Positions 1 through 7,295 of a DNA stretch of 28,134 nucleotides are shown one piece after another. The stretch lies in contig JAZOSU010000006.1 of assembly GCA_045657265.1 (NCBI GenBank), positions 1 through 28,134 on the forward strand, written 5' to 3'. Source of the DNA: RGIG9041 sp045657265. GTDB taxonomy: Bacteria > Bacillota > Clostridia > Oscillospirales > QAKW01. The notes beneath the pieces are model-generated. The model saw only the letters and a program-made list of their open reading frames with translations, ran no database searches and was not told the origin of the DNA. How positions within the stretch are numbered: position 1 is the first letter of the stretch; every line of letters starts with the position of its first letter. Position numbers and translations under genes: made by a program.

Positions 1-1
1 A

Positions 2-862
2 CTATTAATATCAATTTTTTCATGCATATCAGTTTTTGCCAGTTTGAATAATTCCAACCCTATTCCTGAGGATGGAATATATGAAATCCGAAAGGGTGTT
101 GATAAAACGAGAATTTTAGAATTACCATTAAGTAACAATACTTCCACATTGAATTCATTAGAACAAAAGAATTCGAATTATAAAGAGAAAATTTTAAACT
201 CTGTTAATGTAGCAAATTCCGGAACAAAATTAAAATATAAATATACAACCAATTATAGTCCAACAATCAAACTGGATGTTTATTCAGATAATAATGGTAA
301 TGAATATCAATATGATACCAATGAAAGACTAATTCGTTTTAAAGCAAATGAAGAGGCAGTGGATACCATTACAGCCTCCTGGTCAAAAAAAGATATAACT
401 GAGGAAGAAGCCGGACCTGTAGCATATAAACACGCTTATTCGATATTTGGCGATAAGATGGATGGCTTTGAGTTAGAAGAAGTAATATTTATTCAAGATA
501 CTAACTCTTTTACTGTATCTTTTGCTAAAAAATTTGGAAATGGTGAATATATTATTGGTCCATGGTGTTTTGTAGATCTTCTCCCTAATGGCAGTGTTGC
601 GAAATGTAGTTTGTCAAGATTTTACGAATATGATGACTTTGATTGGAATCTTCTTGATAATTTAGAAGAGCAAACCATAAGAGACTTTGTTGATGAACAA
701 ATAAAAAAGAATTACTCTAAACAAACGACATATGAAATAGATAAGTTTTCGTTAGTTAAAGAAAACGATAACTTTTGTGTTAAGGCTATAGTAGATGTAA
801 CTTTTTATAACGGAGTAGAAGAATACTCCACATTGGTGGAATATTTTTATGAACTATCATAA
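2..862 (+). CDS. Secreted hypothetical protein, 5'-truncated by window edge
   Basis: The frame is open to the left edge, so the true start lies outside the window. The first visible residues are hydrophobic and end in VFAS just before LNNSNP, which reads as the end of a signal peptide with an AxA-like cleavage site. A TTG at 44 can be read as a start, but it would remove this signal and has no ribosome site, so I reject it. The mature part (about 270 residues) is polar and rich in Asn, Glu and Tyr. It has alternating beta-strand-like stretches, including a segment with sequence GPWCFVDLLPNGSV, and no cysteine pair or catalytic motif I recognise. It is followed at once by a strong hairpin terminator. 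The protein is probably exported or wall-associated; its function is unknown. Confidence 0.7.
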   Translation, partial: LLISIFSCISVFASLNNSNPIPEDGIYEIRKGVDKTRILELPLSNNTSTLNSLEQKNSNYKEKILNSVNVANSGTKLKYKYTTNYSPTIKLDVYSDNNGNEYQYDTNERLIRFKANEEAVDTITASWSKKDITEEEAGPVAYKHAYSIFGDKMDGFELEEVIFIQDTNSFTVSFAKKFGNGEYIIGPWCFVDLLPNGSVAKCSLSRFYEYDDFDWNLLDNLEEQTIRDFVDEQIKKNYSKQTTYEIDKFSLVKENDNFCVKAIVDVTFYNGVEEYSTLVEYFYELS

Positions 863-872
863 AAAACTTTTT

Positions 873-908
873 AAAAAGAGATAGAGGCATATGTCTCTAT
901 CTCTTTTT
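873..908. terminator. Bidirectional rho-independent terminator
   Basis: A perfect 14-bp stem (873-886 with 895-908) with an 8-nt loop has an A-run on one side and a T-run on the other. It ends the secreted-protein gene on the plus strand. The minus-strand sigma-factor remnant reads straight through it before its stop, which supports that remnant being a truncated gene. Confidence 0.85.
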
Positions 909-1267
909 GTTAGTACGTTTTTTCTGCACTGTATGCAGTGATTTTTTCAGAAGATGTTCCACTGTAAACAGTATGTAACACTTTAATGCGGTATTAAATC
1001 TTTTTTCTTTTTTCAAAATATTTAGGTCAATGTTTTTAGCTACAATATAAATGAACGATTTAGTTTCATTAGAATATACTTCATTCATTTTATTAATATT
1101 TTTTGCCAAAATGCAAAAAGTATCATGCGTGGCATCTTCAGCTATATCTTCATTATTTAATACTTACAATGCTATGTTTTTTATGAATTTACTGTATTCG
1201 TTATATAACATAACAAATCTTCTTCATTTTCGGGTGTATCTATAAACGATAAATAAAATGCTAACAT
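897..1267 (-). pseudogene. Degraded sigma-70 family RNA polymerase sigma factor
   Basis: Read on the minus strand, an ATG at 1267-1265 behind a GGGGGACACAGG ribosome site begins MLAFYLSFIDTPENEEDLL, the typical N-terminus of a Clostridial ECF-like sigma-70 factor. The frame then breaks near 1190-1200. In the shifted frame it continues NEYSKFIKNIAL, meets a TAA at 1166-1164, and resumes as VLNNEDIAEDATHDTF followed by AKNINKMNEVYSNETKSF and VAKNIDLNILKKEKR. That is sigma region 2, including the EDIAEDATHDTF segment. After residue KEKR the sequence no longer resembles the family, region 4 is missing, and the frame runs into the terminator at 873-908. One frameshift, one internal stop and a lost DNA-binding region make a functional product very unlikely. 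Only 70 residues from a TTG at 1109 form an intact frame. Confidence 0.8.
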
Positions 1268-1589
1268 CCTGTGTCCCCCGTTTAAGATTTGAATCTCATA
1301 GTATCATCATAAACACTTGAAAAAGTAAAACTTTTTATAAAAACCTCAACATTTTAAGGTATCTTTTACAAATATAAGTATAAAAATCAACATATGTCGA
1401 ATTATACAAAAAATCTCGTTTTTTACTATCATATACACAAATAAATTTGTACAATACTACAAACTTAAAAAAATTGTCTCATTTTGCACGTCTCAAACGT
1501 TATGTATGTAGAAAGTTTTTTGGGGAAACTATGCAATTTTTAAGGTTTCCATAATAAAACTTTCAAATATAACAAAAGAGGTGTAAAAA
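1268..1589. other. AT-rich intergenic region between two decayed genes
   Basis: This 320-base stretch holds no convincing gene. It contains a weak A/T hairpin near 1320-1336 and an inverted repeat GGAAAC (1524-1529) / GTTTCC (1545-1550). A TATAAC-like -10 near 1568-1573 lies before the ribosome site of the downstream secreted-protein remnant, but no good -35 accompanies it. Confidence 0.4.
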
Positions 1590-2244
1590 ATCAAAACTTC
1601 AAACATTAAAAAATCAGTTGCTTTCTTGACTATGGTGATAATGTTGATTTCTGTAATATTAACATTCACTCCGTCAATTAAAGCCGCAACAAAGTATCCC
1701 AACAAATACACTTATGTCAGGGCAGCTCCCTATTGGTTCTGTATGACAATAGACAAGTTTGACACTTCTCAAGCTATAACACCTATTGAACAGGACGGAA
1801 ACGTTGGCAGTGCATCAGCATCTCCTGTAAATCTGCTACTGCTTCTTGAAGTTAATGATAACGGTTGGGCTTTCGTACAATATGTTGCTAATAATACAAC
1901 AGTCGATAATTCTGTTCAGCCTTTAAGAGTATTTGATCCAAACGAAGCAAAAAAATGACAGTACCATAGCGTACGATAAAGATTATTACATTGAATGGTA
2001 TGCCGAAACGCCTATAGAAATAACTGAAGCATTCTACGGCAACGTCAAGGCAGGAGATATCTCATATGAAATTTACACAAGATACTACTATAACGTTAAC
2101 AAAGAAAATCTTAAAATTGACGTCAAAAAAGAGATTAAAGCTCTTGAAGATTCAAAAGCTACTAATGATTCGATAATTGAAATGCTCAGCGAAGCCGACA
2201 AAAAGCTCGTAACCGATGCAATTAAACAATACGGTGCAAAGTAA
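1590..2244 (+). pseudogene. Secreted hypothetical protein with lost start codon and +1 frameshift
   Basis: A good ribosome site (AGAGGTG, 1577-1583) sits the normal distance before ATC at 1590. From there the frame reads K-T-S-N-I-K-K-S-V-A-F-L then a hydrophobic stretch ending PSIKAA, a clear signal peptide, so the original start was probably ATG at this place. The mature part starts ATKYPNKYTYVRAAPYWF. The frame ends at TGA 1956-1958, but the next frame continues from the same point as NDSTIAYDKDYYIEWYAE to a stop at 2244. Removing one A from the run of seven (1949-1955) joins both parts into one protein of about 217 residues. The C-terminal part ends in a charged helix. I recognise no family. 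Slippage on the A7 run, rare ATC initiation or assembly error are alternatives to true decay; two lesions together favour decay. Confidence 0.65.
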
Positions 2245-2252
2245 ATAAAATA

Positions 2253-2286
2253 CAAAACGCGCAGTGAATATTCACTGCGCGTTTTG
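2253..2286. terminator. Perfect palindromic terminator
   Basis: A perfect 34-base palindrome (arms CAAAACGCGCAGTGAA and its complement) with A and T runs at its ends lies 9 bases after the stop of the secreted-protein remnant. It can work in both directions. Confidence 0.85.
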
Positions 2287-2356
2287 ATTTAAGAAAAACA
2301 AAAAAGAGAGATTTTTAAAAGCAAATACAGTATACAACAAATATATGAATAATCTG

Positions 2357-2384
2357 TTGCAATTTTGTAATGATATGTTAAAAT
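2357..2384 (+). promoter_or_regulatory. Candidate sigma-A promoter for the MFS-Mrp-YlmC-TIGR01440 operon
   Basis: TTGCAA at 2357-2362 and TAAAAT at 2379-2384 are separated by 16 bases, about 30 bases before the ATG at 2415. No other promoter-like pair is seen inside the tight operon that follows. Confidence 0.5.
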
Positions 2385-2414
2385 ATTTTTTAGAATTTTT
2401 AAACGGTGGATAAA

Positions 2415-3584
2415 ATGAAAACAAATTACAAACACACTCTCGTTGCAAGTTACATAGGTTACATTGTACAGGCACTCGTTATAAATCTGATACCTCTTTT
2501 GTTTGTGTCTTTTTCGGAAAACTTCAATATTTCTCTTACAAAGCTTGGAGTTTTAATATTTATAAACTTTGGTATTCAGCTTACCATCGACCTTGTAGCC
2601 GCAAAATACGTATCAAAAATCGGATATCGAAACGGAGCAGTACTTGCTCATATTCTTGCATTTTCAGGACTTATACTTTTAGGGATTCTTCCATATGTAA
2701 TAGATTCCTTTACAGGAATTGCTGTTTCAATGTTTCTCACAGCGGCAGGCGGCGGGTTTACTGAGGTTATGATAAGCCCAATCGTTCAGTCGCTCCCTCT
2801 GAAAAACAAAGCGGCGCATATGAGCGTTTTACATTCTTTTTATTGTTGGGGAAGCGTTCTGACAATACTGCTTTCCACCCTTTATTTTGCAATATTCGGG
2901 GTTGAGAGTTGGCGTTATCTGCCTATGTTATGGTCAATAGTTGCTTTTGTCAACATTTTTATATTTGCAAAAGCTCCCATTATTGAAGAATACGAACAAG
3001 GTGAAAAAAACGGCGCAAAAACTCTTTTGAAAAAACCGCTGTTTTTGGTAATGCTTGTAATTATGGTGTGTGGCGGTGCATCTGAAATGGCAATGTCACA
3101 ATGGGCATCGTATTTTGCTGAAACGGGTCTTCTCGTTACCAAAACACTGGGTGATCTTTTAGGTCCTTGTTCTTTTGCCGTTTTAATGGGCATCTCCCGT
3201 ATATTTTTTGCGAAATTTGAAAAACGAATAAACCTCAAAACAGGTCTTATAATATCAAGTGTATTATGTATTATCACATATTTTGCAGCCGGTATATCGC
3301 CATATCCCGCACTTTCGCTTATTGCATGCAGTATCTGCGGTCTTTCGGTTGGACTTATGTGGCCGGGAGTATTGAGTCTGTCTGCCGAAAAGTTCAAAGA
3401 CGGCGGCGGTACAATGTTTGCGCTTCTTGCTTTTGCAGGTGATATAGGCTGCACAATAGGTCCTTTTTCCCTCAGCATCATAGCAGATGCTTCGGGTGAC
3501 TTGAAAACAGGATTTTTATTTGTTATAATATTCCCTGCAATAATGCTAATGAGTTTATTGAAAATTAAAAATTTTAGGAGATAG
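2415..3584 (+). CDS. MFS transporter
   Basis: This 389-residue protein has about twelve hydrophobic segments and no soluble domain, the usual size and shape of a major facilitator superfamily permease. The N-terminal half contains the DLVAAKYVSKIGYRNG loop, which stands where MFS proteins carry the conserved loop between helices 2 and 3. A charged central loop near residues 190-205 (EEYEQGEKNG) separates the two six-helix bundles. The C-terminal half has the Gly/Pro-rich SVGLMWPGVLSLSAEKF segment seen in sugar-permease-like MFS members. I start at ATG 2415 because GGTGGA at 2405-2410 precedes it at short spacing; the GTG at 2406 lies inside that ribosome site. The next gene follows after 6 bases. 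The substrate cannot be read from sequence; a sugar or small metabolite is plausible. Confidence 0.85.
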   Translation: MKTNYKHTLVASYIGYIVQALVINLIPLLFVSFSENFNISLTKLGVLIFINFGIQLTIDLVAAKYVSKIGYRNGAVLAHILAFSGLILLGILPYVIDSFTGIAVSMFLTAAGGGFTEVMISPIVQSLPLKNKAAHMSVLHSFYCWGSVLTILLSTLYFAIFGVESWRYLPMLWSIVAFVNIFIFAKAPIIEEYEQGEKNGAKTLLKKPLFLVMLVIMVCGGASEMAMSQWASYFAETGLLVTKTLGDLLGPCSFAVLMGISRIFFAKFEKRINLKTGLIISSVLCIITYFAAGISPYPALSLIACSICGLSVGLMWPGVLSLSAEKFKDGGGTMFALLAFAGDIGCTIGPFSLSIIADASGDLKTGFLFVIIFPAIMLMSLLKIKNFRR

Positions 3585-3590
3585 ATTAAA

Positions 3591-4412
3591 ATGTCAGAAA
3601 ATTGTACACACAACTGTTCAACCTGTTCAGCTGACTGTTCATCAAGAAAACCTGAAAGTCTTATTGAAAAACCCCATGAGCTTTCAAACATCAAAAAAGT
3701 TATCGGTATTGTATCAGGTAAAGGCGGCGTAGGTAAAAGTCTTACAACTGCTATGCTCGCAACAGTAATGCAAAGAAGAGAATACAAAACCGCTATTCTT
3801 GACGCGGATATAACAGGACCGTCTATACCTAAGCTTTTCGGCCTTAACACAAGAGCAGAAGCTGACGGCACAGGTATTTATCCTGTTTCAACAAAAACAG
3901 GTATCAAAGCAATGTCAATCAACCTTTTACTTGAAAACGTTGAAGACCCTGTTGTATGGAGAGGACCTGTTATTGCAGGAGCAGTTAAACAGTTCTGGAC
4001 AGACGTTATCTGGAACAACGTAGACTATATGTTTGTTGATATGCCTCCCGGAACAGGTGACGTTCCCCTTACTGTTTTCCAGAGTCTTCCCGTTGACGGT
4101 ATTATCGTTGTAACATCACCTCAGGACCTTGTTTCAATGATAGTTACAAAAGCAGTTAAAATGGCAGAAAAAATGAACATTCCGATTCTCGGAATAGTTG
4201 AAAACTACAGTTACCTCAAATGCCCCGACTGTGGCAAAGAGATAAAAGTATTCGGCGAAAGTCACATTGACGAAATAGCTGAAAAATTTAACATTGACGT
4301 TGTCGCAAAACTGCCTATCGACCCCGAACTTGCTTCTCTTTGTGACAAAGGTCTCATCGAGTTATTTGAAGGTGATTATATGGACGCCGCCGCTGATAAA
4401 ATCGAAAAATAA
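3591..4412 (+). CDS. Mrp/NBP35 family iron-sulfur carrier ATPase
   Basis: The 273-residue protein is a P-loop ATPase of the Mrp/NBP35 (ApbC) family, which binds and transfers iron-sulfur clusters to apoproteins in the cytoplasm. The deviant Walker A motif GKGGVGKS is at residues 43-50, followed by the DADITGPSIP switch and the DMPPGTGD motif characteristic of the family. The N-terminus has four cysteines spaced CX3CX2CX3C (C5, C9, C12, C16), a cluster-binding tail as in NBP35-type members. A second pair, CPDC, sits in the segment NYSYLKCPDCGKEI, close to the usual CXXC of the family that bridges the dimer. The ribosome site AGGAGA precedes ATG 3591. It is the second gene of the operon led by the MFS permease; no scaffold or suf gene is in view. 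Confidence 0.92.
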   Translation: MSENCTHNCSTCSADCSSRKPESLIEKPHELSNIKKVIGIVSGKGGVGKSLTTAMLATVMQRREYKTAILDADITGPSIPKLFGLNTRAEADGTGIYPVSTKTGIKAMSINLLLENVEDPVVWRGPVIAGAVKQFWTDVIWNNVDYMFVDMPPGTGDVPLTVFQSLPVDGIIVVTSPQDLVSMIVTKAVKMAEKMNIPILGIVENYSYLKCPDCGKEIKVFGESHIDEIAEKFNIDVVAKLPIDPELASLCDKGLIELFEGDYMDAAADKIEK

Positions 4413-4438
4413 AGCATACACTGTATCGGTGATGTTTT

Positions 4439-4735
4439 TTGAAATATTTTTGTTTTACAGAGTTATGTAAAAAAGAAGTTATCAGTATTGACTGCGGTAA
4501 AAAGCTGGGATATCCTCAGGATATTCAAATCGACTACAAATGCGGTCAGATACTTAATATTATCGTTCCTTGCAAAAATACCTTTTCTCTTTTGTCAGGC
4601 AAGAATTGTATCAAAATCCCTTGGTGTGACGTTGAGCGGATAGGAGAGGATATAATATGGGTATGCGGAAATTATGACAGAAAGGATGACTACATCTGTG
4701 ACGGAAATAATAAACGAAACAAAGGCTGTTGTTAA
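4439..4735 (+). CDS. YlmC/YmxH family sporulation-associated protein (PRC-barrel-like)
   Basis: The first 75 residues follow the pattern of the YlmC/YmxH family: TELCKKEVISIDCGKKLGY, then an I-D-Y-K-C-G-Q-I turn, and the closing IKIPWCDVERIGEDIIWV. These small PRC-barrel-like proteins are found in spore formers and several are made during sporulation; their exact job is unknown. The gene starts with TTG at 4439 after a weak GGTGAT site; a TGA at 4430-4432 closes the frame upstream, so no better start exists. The protein has nine cysteines, more than usual for the family. The last 20 residues (from NYDRKDDY) fall in the 62-base overlap with the next gene and are probably a non-conserved tail. 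Confidence 0.75.
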   Translation: MKYFCFTELCKKEVISIDCGKKLGYPQDIQIDYKCGQILNIIVPCKNTFSLLSGKNCIKIPWCDVERIGEDIIWVCGNYDRKDDYICDGNNKRNKGCC

Positions 4736-5240
4736 TCAGTTTTTAGAAAATGCAAAACTCAAAAAAGGCGATATTGTGGTAGTAGGTTGTTCAAGCAGTG
4801 AAATTTCCGGCGGAGTTATAGGAAAAAACTCTTCTCCCGAAATCGGCAAAGCTGTTTTTGAAACAATAAACTCTATCCTTAGTGAAAAAGGAATCTATAC
4901 TGCAGCTCAGTGCTGTGAGCATCTCAACAGAGCTATAATCATAGAACGTGCTGCTGCAAGAGATATTCCGGAAGTCAACGTTGTTCCTATGCCAAAAGCA
5001 GGAGGTTCTTTCGCAACCGCGGCATATGCTACTCTTTGCAACCCTATAGCTGTTGAATATATCAAAGCAGACGCAGGAATTGACATCGGCAATACTTTAA
5101 TCGGTATGCATTTAAAGCCTGTTGCAGTTCCCCTTCGCATAAAGCAGAAAAAAATCGGAAACGCAAACATTGTCTGCGCAAGAACAAGACCTAAATTTAT
5201 AGGCGGAGTAAGAGCAAACTATAACGAAGATTTATTATAA
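4674..5240 (+). CDS. TIGR01440/UPF0340 family protein (YwlG-like)
   Basis: The 188-residue protein matches the UPF0340/TIGR01440 family (B. subtilis YwlG) over its full length. The conserved blocks are VVGCSSSEISGGVIGK, AAQCCEHLNRAIIIERAAA, PKAGGSFATAAY, IDIGNTLIGMHLKPVAVP and ARTRPKFIGG. The family is cytoplasmic, widespread in Firmicutes, and without an assigned biochemical function. It overlaps the YlmC-like gene by 62 bases in another frame, which suggests translational coupling. ATG 4674 is taken as the start although ATG 4686 is also possible; both have weak ribosome sites. It is the last gene of the operon and is followed by a strong terminator. Confidence 0.88.
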   Translation: MTERMTTSVTEIINETKAVVNQFLENAKLKKGDIVVVGCSSSEISGGVIGKNSSPEIGKAVFETINSILSEKGIYTAAQCCEHLNRAIIIERAAARDIPEVNVVPMPKAGGSFATAAYATLCNPIAVEYIKADAGIDIGNTLIGMHLKPVAVPLRIKQKKIGNANIVCARTRPKFIGGVRANYNEDLL

Positions 5241-5242
5241 TT

Positions 5243-5277
5243 AAAAAGAGTTGAAATTTAAAATTTCAACTCTTTTT
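5243..5277. terminator. Bidirectional terminator between convergent genes
   Basis: A 17-base arm at 5243-5259 pairs perfectly with 5261-5277, with A-run and T-run ends. It stops the plus-strand operon and also the minus-strand DUF378 gene, which ends at 5309. Confidence 0.85.
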
Positions 5278-5308
5278 GCGTTATAGAGAATTTTTACATC
5301 TCCATTTT

Positions 5309-5530
5309 TTAGTTATCGTTTTCTGTAAGCATATCATGTGATTCTATTCTCTTGAACAAAATAGAAATACACCAAAGACCTGCAAGACCTACTACGGTAA
5401 ATATTATACGGCTTAAAAGCGAAGATGTACCTCCGAATAAAAAGCCTACGATATCAAAACCGAAGAGACCTATTGATCCCCAGTTTACAGCACCGATAAC
5501 CACAAGCGTAAGTGCGATTTTATCAAGCAT
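5309..5530 (-). CDS. DUF378 domain-containing small membrane protein
   Basis: The 73-residue protein is a DUF378 (YuzA-like) membrane protein: the opening LDKIALTLVVIGAVNWG and the following GLFGFDIVGFLFGG are the family's hallmark, and a second hydrophobic helix (IIFTVVGLAGLWCISILF) follows. It has two membrane segments and a short polar C-terminal tail of about 14 residues. The ribosome site AAGGAGAG is well placed before ATG 5530. The gene is alone on the minus strand between two plus-strand units. The family's function is unknown. Confidence 0.9.
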   Translation of the reverse strand: MLDKIALTLVVIGAVNWGSIGLFGFDIVGFLFGGTSSLLSRIIFTVVGLAGLWCISILFKRIESHDMLTENDN

Positions 5531-5592
5531 TTTTTTCTCTCCTTTTGCTCAATAATATTATTATCATAACTTTTTAATTTATACAAAAACTA

Positions 5593-5621
5593 TTTAAAAA
5601 ATATAATTTATATGATATAAT
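5593..5621 (+). promoter_or_regulatory. Candidate promoter for the PLAT-like protein gene
   Basis: TTTAAA (5593-5598) and TATAAT (5616-5621) are 17 bases apart, about 30 bases before the TTG start at 5652. The -35 is poor, and the surrounding DNA is so AT-rich that this is only a candidate. Confidence 0.35.
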
Positions 5622-5651
5622 TATGATGTATATCTGTTCGGAGGAAGAATT

Positions 5652-7295
5652 TTGAAAAAATTTATCAGAAAATTTAAACAATACCGTTACAAAAAAAGAA
5701 TTAAAAAATGGGCGTTTATCAGTTTGAAGTTTTTTTTAAGAAAAACCAAACGTGCTTTCAAAACCCCTGAGTTTCGTAAACATTTTTATTCGTCACACGC
5801 TATAATTGCATATTTATCTGTATTAGTAATTGTAGGCATCAGCATTTTATCAACCTTTTTCGGACAGTTTGCGTCGCCTTATTTTGATTCTGATTCAAAA
5901 ATAATACGCAGACTCTCAATATCGGAGCTTGATAACAAATTCCCTTATCTTAAAGCCCTTGAATCAATCGGTTCTACAAACCGTATACAAGTTACTTTAA
6001 AAACCGAAAAAGAAAACTATTTGAAGCCAAAAGGTACAAATCTTGAAAAAGGCGGAATTAACCTTTCAATAACCTTTACTGACGGTACAAGCCTTGAGTA
6101 TTCACTCAACAACTCGAACTATTCCAACTTTGAAAGCGGAATGACAGATACTTTCACTCTTATTCTGCCCTTCGGTTACAGCGCTTTTAACATTTCCGAC
6201 TATTCAATAAACGTCATTCCCGATATAAATAATGATTTCGGAACATGGCACTGTCAATGGGCAAGAGTTTATTTCCTTATAGAAAATAAACCCGTAATGC
6301 TTGCTAAAGAAGACTGGGAAAACACAGCGGTTTTCGGTTCGGGAGACGGAAAAATAACAAAATCTACCCTCAAAACAGTAAGTGATTCAAATGACAGTTT
6401 TGTACGCGTTAAGACTATATACAACTATCTGCTTCAACTTGCAGTAAAAAGAATGGAAAACTTTTCTGACGACAAAGTTAAAACAGATACCCTTGATTCT
6501 CTCGGATTTAACGGCGGTAAAAATCTGTATATTGATATAGAAACCGCAAACATAGAAACGCAGAACGACATACTTACCTATTACACCAAAGGAGTTCAGA
6601 TTTCCGAACAGGATTCTTTGGACTATGATGGTATTATGTATCTTGACCTGACATTCTATACACCGCTCTCTGACGGAAGCTTTGCAAAAACTTTTGTACT
6701 TGACACTCTCGGTACTGACGACTTTGAACTCGGCACCACTTCTTCTTTCAAAATTGAGCTTCCTGCAGGTCTGACGGTTTTTGATATAAACACCGCCACC
6801 TTGCGTACAGACAATCCTCTTGATGCCTGGTCACCGAGATACATTCGTATGTACATCAAACCCGATTACACCGAAAGATTAGAAATTGCAAGATTTAACA
6901 ATACAATTCTTGTAAACAACTATTCAACTCCTGTTTTTTACAAAAACTTAATAGAAACAGGCGTTTCGTTTGACCTTTCCGCAAAATTCAGAATTTCAGA
7001 TATTGTCAGAAAACAAATAGAAAAACAAGGTAACTTTACTTTCAGCGGTAAACTTGAATCTATGTATTTCTCAATGCAGAGTTTCTATGAAAGACAGCTT
7101 TTGTTCTATGAACGTATGCTTGAGCTTTATACTCCTGAGGCATATGAAGAAAATCAGCAAACCGAAGTTGATCCGACGCCCGAAATCAGTCAGCCTGATG
7201 AAAACGTCGCAATTCCCGAAACTCCCGCCGACACAGAAACTCCTCAGCAAAACGCAACAACGCCCCAGACTAATCCCGATGAGGTAACAGAATGA
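5652..7295 (+). CDS. Type II membrane protein with two PLAT-like beta-sandwich repeats
   Basis: The 547-residue protein has a very basic N-terminus (residues 1-45), a single membrane helix at about 50-71 and a large extracytoplasmic part. Two regions, about 111-209 and 291-402, share one pattern: a beta strand with T/S-x-T, a strand with L-x-x-T/F, then F-x-L/I-x-L-P, a D-I-N/S turn, a W, and a closing R-x-Y/R-M-Y strand. In the first the landmarks are FTLILPFGY and WARVYF; in the second FKIELPAGL and YIRMYI. This order resembles PLAT/LH2 domains, which bind lipids or protein partners; the assignment is mine by eye. Residues 450-495 are helical and 500-547 are a Pro/Thr/Gln-rich tail. TTG at 5652 follows CGGAGGA at normal spacing. 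The stop overlaps the start of the next lipoprotein gene (ATGA), so the two are co-translated. Confidence 0.75.
   Translation: MKKFIRKFKQYRYKKRIKKWAFISLKFFLRKTKRAFKTPEFRKHFYSSHAIIAYLSVLVIVGISILSTFFGQFASPYFDSDSKIIRRLSISELDNKFPYLKALESIGSTNRIQVTLKTEKENYLKPKGTNLEKGGINLSITFTDGTSLEYSLNNSNYSNFESGMTDTFTLILPFGYSAFNISDYSINVIPDINNDFGTWHCQWARVYFLIENKPVMLAKEDWENTAVFGSGDGKITKSTLKTVSDSNDSFVRVKTIYNYLLQLAVKRMENFSDDKVKTDTLDSLGFNGGKNLYIDIETANIETQNDILTYYTKGVQISEQDSLDYDGIMYLDLTFYTPLSDGSFAKTFVLDTLGTDDFELGTTSSFKIELPAGLTVFDINTATLRTDNPLDAWSPRYIRMYIKPDYTERLEIARFNNTILVNNYSTPVFYKNLIETGVSFDLSAKFRISDIVRKQIEKQGNFTFSGKLESMYFSMQSFYERQLLFYERMLELYTPEAYEENQQTEVDPTPEISQPDENVAIPETPADTETPQQNATTPQTNPDEVTE

Noticed and set aside
44..862. 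TTG at 44 as the start of the first gene
   Set aside because: No ribosome site precedes it, and the frame is open upstream with a signal-peptide-like sequence that the TTG start would discard.
2915..3871. A 318-codon open frame on the minus strand
   Set aside because: It lies opposite the MFS and Mrp genes, both strongly supported by family motifs, and its product has no recognisable features. It is a shadow frame.
7054..7287. A 77-codon plus-strand frame inside the PLAT-like protein gene
   Set aside because: It overlaps the well-supported gene in another frame, with no ribosome site and a composition typical of a shadow.
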